Assembly (NCBI GenBank): GCA_023443985.1
Contig: JAEZSJ010000385.1
Location: 1-13,990, forward strand
Length of the DNA: 13,990 bases
Source: Verrucomicrobiota bacterium
Lineage (GTDB): Bacteria; Verrucomicrobiota; Verrucomicrobiia; Opitutales; Opitutaceae
Direction: 5' to 3'
Shown here in pieces: positions 1 through 7,017 of the stretch (position 1 is its first letter; every line of letters starts with the position of its first letter). The translations under genes were made by a program, and so were the position numbers. The notes beneath the pieces are model-generated. The model saw only the letters and a list, made by a program, of their open reading frames with translations, had not been told where the DNA came from and searched no databases.

Positions 1-1182
1 GGCTCCATCGTCACCGGCCTCGTCACCGGCATCGTGATCGGCAAGGCCACCGAGTACTACACCTCGCACGAGTTCAAACCCACCCAACACATCGCCGACA
101 ATGCCCGCACCGGTCCGGCCACCGTCATCATCTCCGGGTTGGGCGTCGGCATGTCGTCGACCGTCATCCCCGTGGTTGCCGTCGTGGTCGGCACCGCCGG
201 CGCGTACATCTGCTCCGCCGGCTCCATCCGCTTCGCACCGGACAACATGGCCATGGGCCTCTACGGCATCGGCATCGCCGCCGTCGGCATGCTCTCCACC
301 CTCGGCATCACCCTCGCGACCGACGCCTACGGCCCCATCGCCGACAACGCCGGCGGCAACGCCGAGATGGCCGGCCTCGGGCCCGAGGTCCGCAAGCGTA
401 CCGACTCTCTGGATGCGCTCGGCAACACCACCGCCGCCACCGGCAAGGGCTTCGCGATCGGCTCGGCCGCGCTCACCGCGCTCGCCCTGCTCGCCTCCTA
501 CGTCGAAGAGCTGAAGATCGCGATGATCCATGCCAAACAGACCACGATCGAGGTCGCCGGCCAGACCATCCCCGTGCTCACGGCGACGCTCACCCAGTTC
601 ATGGACTACTTCCAGGTGAACCTGATGAACCCGAAGGTCATCATCGGCCTCTTCATCGGTTCGATGATGGCGTTCCTGTTCTGCGGCCTCACGATCAACG
701 CCGTCGGCCGCGCGGCCGCCAGCATGGTCGAGGAGGTGCGGCGGCAGTTCAAGGAGAAGCCCGGCATCCTCGGCGGCACCGACCTCCCCGACTACGCCCG
801 CTGCGTCGCGATCTCCACCGCCGGCGCCCAGCGCGAGATGATCGTGCCCTCGCTGCTCGCCGTGATCGTGCCGATCCTGGTGGGCCTCGTCTTCGGCGTG
901 CCCGGAGTGTTCGGTCTGCTCGGCGGTGGTCTCGCCACCGGCTTCGTGCTGGCCGTGTTCATGGCCAACTCCGGCGGCGCTTGGGACAACGCCAAGAAGT
1001 TCATCGAGGAAGGTCACCACGGCGGCAAGGGCTCCGTCGCCCACAAGGCCGCGGTCATCGGCGACACGGTGGGTGATCCGTTCAAGGACACCGCCGGCCC
1101 CAGCCTGAACATCCTGATCAAGCTCATGAGCATGGTCTCGATCGTCACCGCGGGCGTGAACGTCGCCTTCACGTTGTTCTGA
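1..1182 (+). CDS. hppA: Membrane-bound K+-dependent pyrophosphatase, C-terminal part (5' end outside window)
   Basis: This integral membrane pump hydrolyses cytoplasmic pyrophosphate and drives Na+ and/or H+ out of the cell. Only the last 393 residues are present; the family usually has about 660-750. The frame is open from base 1, so the GTG at 34 is an internal valine and not a start. Visible family motifs are DNAGGNAEM (fragment residues 115-123), GNTTAATGKG (141-150) and GDTVGDPFKDT near residue 354, which binds Mg-PPi, followed by the usual C-terminal helix rich in Leu, Met and Val. Several long hydrophobic segments match the 16-helix fold. In the K+ signature, Ala145 and Gly148 occupy the places that are Lys and Thr in K+-independent enzymes, so this should be the K+-dependent type. 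That type includes the Na+- and Na+/H+-pumping subfamilies, but the helix-6 residues that decide the ion lie outside the window. The gene ends at a strong terminator and has no visible operon partner downstream. Confidence 0.97.
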   Translation, partial: GSIVTGLVTGIVIGKATEYYTSHEFKPTQHIADNARTGPATVIISGLGVGMSSTVIPVVAVVVGTAGAYICSAGSIRFAPDNMAMGLYGIGIAAVGMLSTLGITLATDAYGPIADNAGGNAEMAGLGPEVRKRTDSLDALGNTTAATGKGFAIGSAALTALALLASYVEELKIAMIHAKQTTIEVAGQTIPVLTATLTQFMDYFQVNLMNPKVIIGLFIGSMMAFLFCGLTINAVGRAAASMVEEVRRQFKEKPGILGGTDLPDYARCVAISTAGAQREMIVPSLLAVIVPILVGLVFGVPGVFGLLGGGLATGFVLAVFMANSGGAWDNAKKFIEEGHHGGKGSVAHKAAVIGDTVGDPFKDTAGPSLNILIKLMSMVSIVTAGVNVAFTLF

Positions 1183-1201
1183 GCGGCCCACCCGCTCGGC
1201 C

Positions 1202-1234
1202 GAGGCGGCCCCCGCGGGGGCCGCCTCTTTTTTT
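1202..1234 (+). terminator. Intrinsic terminator after hppA
   Basis: An 11-bp perfect GC-rich stem (1202-1212 with 1217-1227, loop CGCG) is followed by seven T residues (1228-1234). It begins 20 bases after the hppA stop codon. The T run lies only on the right side, so it acts on rightward transcription. Confidence 0.95.
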
Positions 1235-1476
1235 ATGCTCACCTCCCCGCGACCGCGCCCGCCGCACAAAAATCCGCCGGTCCCCCTGCAGAAACTTGCC
1301 TTCGGTCCCGGCGCCCGCCTCATTCGATGCCGGGTTCGAGGACATGTGCTTCGAAGGCAACTGAAACGGTCGGGCCGCCGTTTCCCCAACTCACCACTCG
1401 CCGGCCTCTCGTCCGCTCGTCGCGCGCGCCACCCCATGGCGCCACGGGGGCGGTGCGTTTGCACGGCCCGTCTACG
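1235..1476. other. Intergenic region between hppA terminator and small hypothetical gene
   Basis: About 240 bases without a convincing gene. An open frame runs in phase with the downstream gene from an ATG at 1327, but its translation (residues 1-50) is low-complexity Pro/Arg/Ser/Thr-rich sequence with no protein-like pattern, so I treat it as non-coding. A promoter for the downstream gene is expected here because the upstream terminator is strong. No hexamer pair close to TTGACA/TATAAT is visible. Confidence 0.5.
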
Positions 1477-1827
1477 ATGCCTTCCTCCGCCACACCCGAT
1501 CCCACCATTCCCGCAACCGCCAACTCCCTCAGCTGGACCGGCCACATGGCCGACGATGTCGCCGCCACCTTCGGCCCGGAGCCGGGCGCCACCCTCACCG
1601 CCACAGCCGCGACCTTGCACCTAAAAGGCAACCGCGGCGACTTCCTCCTTCCCCTCGCCGCAGTGGTCAGCATCGGCCGCGGCGGCTTCTATCCGTGGCT
1701 TTTCAAGGGCGTGCGCATCCGCCACCGGATCGCGGGCTTCCCGAAAAATCTGCAGTTCCTCGATCCCGCGACCTCCTCGCGCGATCTGCTCCGGCAACTC
1801 GGTTCGCTCGGGTACCCCGTCCGCTGA
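1477..1827 (+). CDS. Small hypothetical protein, possibly PH-like
   Basis: A 116-residue protein that I do not recognise with certainty. The start at 1477 was chosen because the sequence upstream in the same frame looks non-coding, while the region after it shows alternating hydrophobic and polar strands. The segment at about residues 48-100 (LPLAAVVSIGRG, FYPWLFKGVRIRH, then PKNLQF) has the strand-turn-strand look of small PH/GRAM-like beta domains. The C-terminal LLRQLGSLGYPV would form the closing helix. There is no signal peptide or membrane segment, so it is probably cytoplasmic. The start has no clear Shine-Dalgarno sequence. It lies between two unrelated envelope genes, which gives no hint of function. 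The PH-like idea is inference from the residue pattern only. Confidence 0.62.
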   Translation: MPSSATPDPTIPATANSLSWTGHMADDVAATFGPEPGATLTATAATLHLKGNRGDFLLPLAAVVSIGRGGFYPWLFKGVRIRHRIAGFPKNLQFLDPATSSRDLLRQLGSLGYPVR

Positions 1828-2039
1828 TTCCCGCGCTCACGCTCGCCCATGCGCGTTTTGCTCGAACAGCACACGCAATTCTTCGCCGCGGTGGCCGATA
1901 TCTCTCAGCGCCGTGGGTTGATGCTCGGCTTCGCCCTCCGCGGGATCGTGCTCGCCGCACGCCCCTGCGGAGCTCTCCGCGTGCCCCGTCTTCCCGGCCG
2001 GCCCTCCCACCGAAGCCTCCACCCAGAACCGACCGCCCC

Positions 2040-3044
2040 ATGATGATCCCCACGCTCCGCCGCGCCATCGCCTTCATCCTCCTCGCCGCCACCGCCCACG
2101 GGGATGTCCTCCGGCTGGCGAACGGCGATCTGCTCCAAGGGCGGCTCGTGGGGTGCGAGGCGGGCCTCATCCGCTGGGCCCACCCGCAACTGGGGCTCTT
2201 CGCCGTGCCGGAGGGCACCGCCACCATCCTCCCCGACCCGGCGCCGGAGCCGGTCGCTCCCGAGATCGCAATCGTCCCCGTACCGAGCTCCGCCGCCGCC
2301 CCCGCCGCTCCGGCGGGTCCGACCGGAAAACCGCCGCCGCCCCCGCCGCGTTGGCGCACAATTGTCGAGTCCGGCATCAGTCTGCAATCCGGTCGCACCG
2401 ACCGCACCGACGTCAACCTCCGCGCCGAGTCCACCTTCAAGCGCCGGCGCAACGAGTTCCGCCTCCAGGCCCGCTACTTGTACTCGAAGGCCAATCACAC
2501 GCTCACCTCCGAACGCACCGAGGGATCCTTCCGCTGGCGCCGCGAGCTGAGCCGACGCTGGTTCGCCCAGACCAGCACCTCGTACTACTCGTCCGCTATC
2601 AAGGGCATCGACCACAACGTCGACCAGAACCTCGGCGTCGGCTACCGTCTCGCCAAGTCCGACCGCTTCTCCGCCTCCATCGGCGCCGGCATCATCGGCC
2701 AATACCGCGAGGTACTGGCCGCCTCGCCCGAGACCGGCGTATTCGGCGAACTCTTCCAGGACATCGCGCTCAAGCTCTCGCCCCGCCTCGAGCTCGGCGA
2801 GGAGCTCGCCGCGAACTACTCCCCCAACGGCCGCGGCATCCGCATCCTCCCCAGCGGCCAGGTGCAGATCATCAACACCAATGTCACCAACTACACCGTC
2901 ACCCTGAAGTCGTTCCTCCGCGGCAAGATCACCGAGACGCTCAGCCTTGCCCTGCGCTACGAGCGCGACTTCGACAACACCTACATGAACGGCAGCGAGA
3001 AGACCGACCAGCGCGTGACCACGACCGTCGGCTACTCCTTCTGA
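2040..3044 (+). CDS. DUF481-family outer-membrane beta-barrel protein
   Basis: A 334-residue secreted protein. A signal peptide is visible at the N-terminus: MMIPTLRR, a hydrophobic core AIAFILLAATA, and probable cleavage near residue 21. Residues 22-64 form a small beta module containing LANGDLLQGRLVG, a type often found in front of wall or outer-membrane domains. Residues 66-103 are a Pro/Ala-rich linker ending in six prolines. The rest (about 104-334) is alternating amphipathic strands rich in Arg, Tyr and Thr, ending in GYSF with a terminal Phe as expected for BAM-inserted barrels. The overall pattern matches DUF481 (PF04338, YdiY-like) proteins, whose function is mostly unknown. The start codon follows directly in tandem ATGATG; I cannot tell which ATG is used, and neither has a clear ribosome-binding site. 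Family assignment is by recalled pattern. Localisation is well supported by the signal peptide and terminal Phe. Confidence 0.88.
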   Translation: MMIPTLRRAIAFILLAATAHGDVLRLANGDLLQGRLVGCEAGLIRWAHPQLGLFAVPEGTATILPDPAPEPVAPEIAIVPVPSSAAAPAAPAGPTGKPPPPPPRWRTIVESGISLQSGRTDRTDVNLRAESTFKRRRNEFRLQARYLYSKANHTLTSERTEGSFRWRRELSRRWFAQTSTSYYSSAIKGIDHNVDQNLGVGYRLAKSDRFSASIGAGIIGQYREVLAASPETGVFGELFQDIALKLSPRLELGEELAANYSPNGRGIRILPSGQVQIINTNVTNYTVTLKSFLRGKITETLSLALRYERDFDNTYMNGSEKTDQRVTTTVGYSF

Positions 3045-3144
3045 GTCTGGCCGAGCGCCCTCCCGCTCTCCGCGCCCAGCCTCCGCGCGCCGGGTGCCGT
3101 CGCGGACGACTCGGTTACCGCTCGCATCCCCGACTTTCGGGCAC

Positions 3145-5016
3145 ATGATTCCGCCGCGCGCCCTCCCGCCCGTGGCATCACCCAAACGCAAGCTCCCACC
3201 TCTGCCGCTCCAGCCCGCCGACTGGCCGGTGCTCGTCCGGCCCGGCAGCCGCGTCTTCCTCGGGTCCTACGCGGCCACCCCCCTGGCTCTCGTCGAATCG
3301 CTGCTCACCCGGTCGGACCGCCTCGTGGATGTCGAACTCGTCCACCTCCTCACGCTGGGCGAGGCGCCGTGGGTCGACCCGCGCTTCCACGGCCACGTCG
3401 ACGCCAACGCCCTCTACCTCGGCCCGGGGCTCCAACAGGCGCTCGCCGTGGGGCAGGCCGACTACACGCCGTCCTACGCCTTCGAGATCCCCTCGCTCTT
3501 TCGCCAGCGTATCCTTGCATTGGATGTGGCGCTGGTCCAGGTCACCCCGCCCGACAAATCCGGCCGCTGCTCCCTCGGGGTCTCATGCGACATCACCCGC
3601 GCCGCCCTCGACACCGCCCCGCTGGTGATCGCCCAGGTCAATCCCCGGCTGCCGCGCACGGCCGGCGAGACGCTCGTCGACTGGCACCGGTTCGCCGCCG
3701 TGCTCGAGTCCCCCGCCGAACTGCCGGAGGCGCCCTATCCTGCGGCCGACGAGATCGACCACCGCATCGCCGCGCATGTCGCCATGCTCGTGGACGACGA
3801 GAGCACCCTGCGCATCGGATCCACGGCGCCGGCCGCCGCCATTGCCGCCGCGCTCCGGGAACACCGCGACCTCGGCATCCACTCCGACCGTCTCGGCGAC
3901 GCCCTGCTCGCACTCCTCGAGTCGGGCGCGGTCACGAACAAACGCAAGGGCCGCCACCCCGGCGTGTCCGTCGTCTCGTATGCGGTCGGCTCCCGCAGGC
4001 TCTACGACCATGTCGACGGCAACCGGAAAATCGTCTTCCTCCCGAGTGATTACGTGAACCATCCCGCCACCATCGCGCTCAACCACCGCATGGTCGCCAT
4101 CGCCGGGGCGCAACAGGTCGATCTCACCGGCCAGGTGGTCGACGACTCGATCGGCCACAAGTTCGTCGGCGGTTTCGGCGGACAGACCGACTTTCTTCGG
4201 GGCGCGGCACTCTGCCCCGACGGCCGCCCCATCGTGGCGTTGCGCAGCACCGCGCCCGACGGCTCCTCGCGCATCGTCACGGAGATCGTGCCCGGTTCCG
4301 GCATCGTCGCCTCCCGCGGGGACGTGCACTACGTGGTGACCGAATACGGCGTCGCCACACTACGGGGCCGCAGCATTCGCGAACGGGCGCTCGAGCTCGT
4401 CCAGATCGCGCACCCCGACCACCGGGCGGATCTGCTGGCGGTGGCACGGGCCCGCCGCTGGGTGCCGGTGCCCGACAAACCGGAAACGGCCCCCGCCCGC
4501 CTCGCCGACGAGTTGGCGCCGCGCAAACTCGAGCTGAAGGACGGGCGCTATGTCCTCCGCGCCCTCCAACCCTCGGACGAACGTCGGCTCCAGGAGTTCT
4601 TCTATTCGCACACGCAGGAGACGATCCAGTCGCGCTACGGCTACATGGTCAGCCGGATGAGCCGTGAACGCGCCTACGAGCTGGTGAATGTCGACCAGTC
4701 CCGCGACCTCGCCTTGGGCGTGCTTGAGGTACAGGGCCCGCGCGAGGTGATCCACGCCATCGGCCGGTACTACCTCGACCCCGACGGCCGGAGCGCCGAG
4801 GTGGCGTTCGTCACCCGCGAGAGCAAACGCCGGTGCGGCCTCGCGCGCGCCCTTTTCGAGCGCCTCCGAGCCGAAGCGAAGAACCGTGGGCTAGCCTCGC
4901 TGCACGCCCAGGTCGCGCCCGAGAACGCCGCCATGCTGGGCCTCTTCCAGAGCTACGCCCACCGCCTCTCGCGCATCGCCGGAACGAACGCCGTGCACGT
5001 CCAGATGCCGTTATAG
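3145..5016 (+). CDS. Bifunctional acetyl-CoA hydrolase/CoA-transferase - GNAT acetyltransferase fusion
   Basis: A 623-residue two-domain cytoplasmic protein. Residues about 17-450 match the acetyl-CoA hydrolase/4-hydroxybutyrate CoA-transferase family (Cat2/AbfT type), which moves CoA between acyl groups or releases it. Landmarks are ADYTPSYAFEIPSLF, PDKSGRCSLGVS, GIHSD (244-248), a GGQTDF loop (345-350) and VVTEYGVA (397-404). Residues about 467-615 are a GNAT domain with the acetyl-CoA pyrophosphate-binding stretch RRCGLA (562-567) and a late PENAAMLGLF segment typical of the fold. This domain order is a known architecture; related GNAT fusions acetylate lysines, but the target here is unknown. 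Two transferase positions are odd: Asp248 sits where the catalytic Glu is expected, and GSTAPA (225-230) replaces the usual GIGAIP loop. A GTG at 3094 would add 17 residues of unlikely sequence, so the ATG at 3145 is preferred. The gene is monocistronic as far as visible. Confidence 0.93.
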   Translation: MIPPRALPPVASPKRKLPPLPLQPADWPVLVRPGSRVFLGSYAATPLALVESLLTRSDRLVDVELVHLLTLGEAPWVDPRFHGHVDANALYLGPGLQQALAVGQADYTPSYAFEIPSLFRQRILALDVALVQVTPPDKSGRCSLGVSCDITRAALDTAPLVIAQVNPRLPRTAGETLVDWHRFAAVLESPAELPEAPYPAADEIDHRIAAHVAMLVDDESTLRIGSTAPAAAIAAALREHRDLGIHSDRLGDALLALLESGAVTNKRKGRHPGVSVVSYAVGSRRLYDHVDGNRKIVFLPSDYVNHPATIALNHRMVAIAGAQQVDLTGQVVDDSIGHKFVGGFGGQTDFLRGAALCPDGRPIVALRSTAPDGSSRIVTEIVPGSGIVASRGDVHYVVTEYGVATLRGRSIRERALELVQIAHPDHRADLLAVARARRWVPVPDKPETAPARLADELAPRKLELKDGRYVLRALQPSDERRLQEFFYSHTQETIQSRYGYMVSRMSRERAYELVNVDQSRDLALGVLEVQGPREVIHAIGRYYLDPDGRSAEVAFVTRESKRRCGLARALFERLRAEAKNRGLASLHAQVAPENAAMLGLFQSYAHRLSRIAGTNAVHVQMPL

Positions 5017-5157
5017 GAACGGCGGCCGCGGGGTTTGCGCCACTGGCATGCGCATCCGCCTCGGCACCGGCCGCCGTACGACGTTGTTCGCCCGCTGCTC
5101 GCGAACCCACCGAACTCCGCAACGGTTGCGCCGCGTCGCGCCGCCCCGCGCGGAGAG

Positions 5158-5544
5158 ATGAACCAACGACTCGCATCACTCGTACACCAGATGACGGTGC
5201 GGCCCGCGAACCGCATCCTGGAGATCGGCTGCGGTTCCGGCGTCGCCGCCGCCCTGATCTGCGAACAGCTCACGAACGGCTCGTACTTGGGGATCGATCG
5301 CTCGCCCGGCTCGATCGAGGCGGCGCGCAGGCGCGCCGCACCCTTCGTCGCCGCCGGCACGGCTCGGTTCCTTGTCGCCGCCTTCGAGTCCTTTGATCCT
5401 GGACCGCTCCGTTTCGACCTCATCGTCGCCATCCGGGTCCGCGCCTTCCACGTGGACCGGCGACGCTCGCGTTCGCTGGTCCGCCGCTGGCTCGCTCCGG
5501 GCGGACGTCTCTTCATCGAATACGATCCGCCGCCCCGCCGGTGA
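5158..5544 (+). CDS. Small class I SAM-dependent methyltransferase
   Basis: A 128-residue protein with a clear Rossmann-type SAM-binding start. Motif I is ILEIGCGSG (about residues 20-28), the acidic strand-2 end is LGIDRSPGSIEAARRR, motif IV is FDLIVAIRVRAFHVD, and GGRLFIEYDPPP lies near the C-terminus. The order and spacing fit the small class I methyltransferases of about 190-200 residues, but this protein stops just after the YDPPP segment and lacks the final strand and helix pair those relatives carry. The substrate cannot be told. The start ATG at 5158 was chosen because the frame upstream (to a TTG at 5035) reads as Arg/Pro/His-rich non-coding sequence. A GGAGAG lies directly against the ATG, too close to be an ideal ribosome-binding site. 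The gene ends 17 bases from the convergent rsmB stop. Confidence 0.82.
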   Translation: MNQRLASLVHQMTVRPANRILEIGCGSGVAAALICEQLTNGSYLGIDRSPGSIEAARRRAAPFVAAGTARFLVAAFESFDPGPLRFDLIVAIRVRAFHVDRRRSRSLVRRWLAPGGRLFIEYDPPPRR

Positions 5545-5561
5545 GCCTGCGCGGAGACACC

Positions 5562-6938
5562 CTACCGGTTTCGCCGCATCTCGAACGCCCCCGCTCCGTC
5601 GTGGGCATGCTCCCACGGCCGACCGATCGCCGTGTGCCCGAGCACGAACCCGGCACCGGCTTCGCTGGCGAGAAAGTCCTGGATCACCTCGGCGTTCTCT
5701 TCGGGCTCGAGACTGCAGGTCGAGTAGACGAGGCGGCCTCCCGGCCGTACGAAACGTGCGGCCGCCGTGAGCATGCGTCGCTGCACCTCCGCAAGCTGGG
5801 CGAAGTCGTCGGGCTTGAGCCTCCACTTGGCGTCGACGCGGTGCCGGATCACGCCGGTGTTCGAACAGGGCACGTCGATGAACACGCCGTCGAACTCCAC
5901 CGGCAGGCCGCGGGCGCCGAGTTCGCCTCCCGTGAGCGCCAGCGCGTCGGCGCCGACCGGGATCACCTCGGTCCGGAGGCCGGCGGCACGCCAACGGGCG
6001 ATGTTCTCCTCGAAGCGCTTCATCCGCCCGCCCGGCCGATCCACGGCGACGATACGACCGGCGCCCATGCGATCCGCCAGCTGGAGCGTCTTGCCGCCGG
6101 GGGCCGCGCAGAGCTCCAGCCAGGTCTCGCCCGCCACCGGCGCCGCGAGCGTCGGCGCCAACCGCGTCGCCGGATCCTGGAGATAGCAGTCGCCCGCCGC
6201 GAGCGCCGCCTGGATGTCGGCCCAGTGCCCGTGCGCAAGCCCGTGCCACTCCGGCCACTGCGTGGGCTCGAGCCCGGCGGGCGGCGGATGGGCGGCGCGC
6301 CAGCGCAGATGGACGCGGGCCGTCGACTGGTTCCACTCGAGCAGCTTCCGGGCAGCCTCGGGGCCGAACTCGTTCACCCAGCGTCTCACCAACCAAGTGG
6401 GATGGCTGAAGAACGACGCCAACTCCTCCGGCCCGGCGTCGGCGCCGGGAACCGGCGCGTCGCGCAACGCCGGGGCCGCGCGGCGCAGCACGGCGTTGAC
6501 CAGCCGCGACTCCGGCTCGCTGAGCAGGCGTTTCGCCTGCTCGACGGCGTTGTCCACCACCACAGCCACCGCGGCCTCGGCATGCTCGATCAGCTCCGCG
6601 CCGGCGATTGCGAGCAGCGCGAGCAGCCGCACTCGCGGGGCGCGTTCGATCAACGGCCGGACCGCCTCGTCCACCCGCCGCCAGTGCCGCACCGCCGCGT
6701 AGAAGAGGTTCTGCGCCGGACCGCGGTCGGCCGCCCCGCCGGCGAGATCGCTCAACAGGTGATCGGCCCGCCCCTGCCCCTCCTTCCAGCCCGCGACCAA
6801 CGCCACCGCGAGCGCCCACGTCTCCGCCGTCGAAGGCCCGCGGGAGGGTCGCGCCCGCCGGTCGGCGCCCTCTCGAAACGACGGTCGAACGCCGGCACGA
6901 CGCTGTTGAGGCGGGAAATGGTGCGATGCAGACTCCAT
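5562..6938 (-). CDS. rsmB: 16S rRNA (cytosine-C5)-methyltransferase RsmB
   Basis: A 458-residue enzyme that uses SAM to methylate a cytosine of 16S rRNA (C967 in E. coli). An N-terminal helical NusB-like domain (about residues 36-160) precedes the NOL1/NOP2/Sun catalytic domain (about 180-455). SAM binding is shown by LELCAAPGGKT (274-284) and Asp300. The catalytic pair is in place: Cys408 in YSTCSLEPEEN (the nucleophile motif) and Cys358 in DVPCSNTG (the release motif), followed by RHRVDAKWR, which matches the RsmB-type RHP-x-K-W-R signature. YLQDPATRLAP also fits RsmB. The start ATG at 6936-6938 was chosen because longer versions would run into the divergent gene at 7018. Residues 1-35 are basic and poorly conserved in look, so the start is only moderately certain. 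Length is close to the usual 430-450. Confidence 0.95.
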   Translation of the reverse strand: MESASHHFPPQQRRAGVRPSFREGADRRARPSRGPSTAETWALAVALVAGWKEGQGRADHLLSDLAGGAADRGPAQNLFYAAVRHWRRVDEAVRPLIERAPRVRLLALLAIAGAELIEHAEAAVAVVVDNAVEQAKRLLSEPESRLVNAVLRRAAPALRDAPVPGADAGPEELASFFSHPTWLVRRWVNEFGPEAARKLLEWNQSTARVHLRWRAAHPPPAGLEPTQWPEWHGLAHGHWADIQAALAAGDCYLQDPATRLAPTLAAPVAGETWLELCAAPGGKTLQLADRMGAGRIVAVDRPGGRMKRFEENIARWRAAGLRTEVIPVGADALALTGGELGARGLPVEFDGVFIDVPCSNTGVIRHRVDAKWRLKPDDFAQLAEVQRRMLTAAARFVRPGGRLVYSTCSLEPEENAEVIQDFLASEAGAGFVLGHTAIGRPWEHAHDGAGAFEMRRNR

Positions 6939-6958
6939 GGCGCGGGATGAGACACAGT

Positions 6959-6987
6959 TTGACATCGCCACGCAATAGCCGCCAAAT
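6959..6987 (+). promoter_or_regulatory. Candidate promoter for the greA-like gene
   Basis: The 79-base gap between divergent rsmB and greA holds a perfect TTGACA (6959-6964). At 17 bases spacing it is followed by CCAAAT (6982-6987), which matches only the last three bases of TATAAT. Transcription would start about 24 bases before the greA ATG. The gap is visibly less GC-rich than its surroundings, as expected for promoters. No comparable pair is visible facing rsmB. Confidence 0.35.
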
Positions 6988-7017
6988 CGTTCCCTTCCGC
7001 AATTCGACCAAGATTTT

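Noticed and set aside
1849..2043. A 64-codon plus-strand open frame whose TGA overlaps the ATG of the barrel gene
   Set aside because: The ATGA overlap would suit translational coupling, but there is no ribosome-binding site and the second half of the translation is Arg/Pro-rich filler. Kept only as a remote possibility.
3094..3144. GTG start adding 17 residues to the CoA-transferase/GNAT protein
   Set aside because: The added residues show no conserved pattern and the family begins close to the DWP segment; the ATG at 3145 is enough.
1905..3191. A 428-codon minus-strand open frame opposite the outer-membrane barrel gene
   Set aside because: Gly/Ala/Val/Glu-rich shadow; the plus-strand frame has a signal peptide and a terminal Phe.
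6965..7017. Promoter facing rsmB in the divergent gap
   Set aside because: The best minus-strand pair (TTGCGG with GCTATT, 17 bases apart) matches the consensus too poorly to call.
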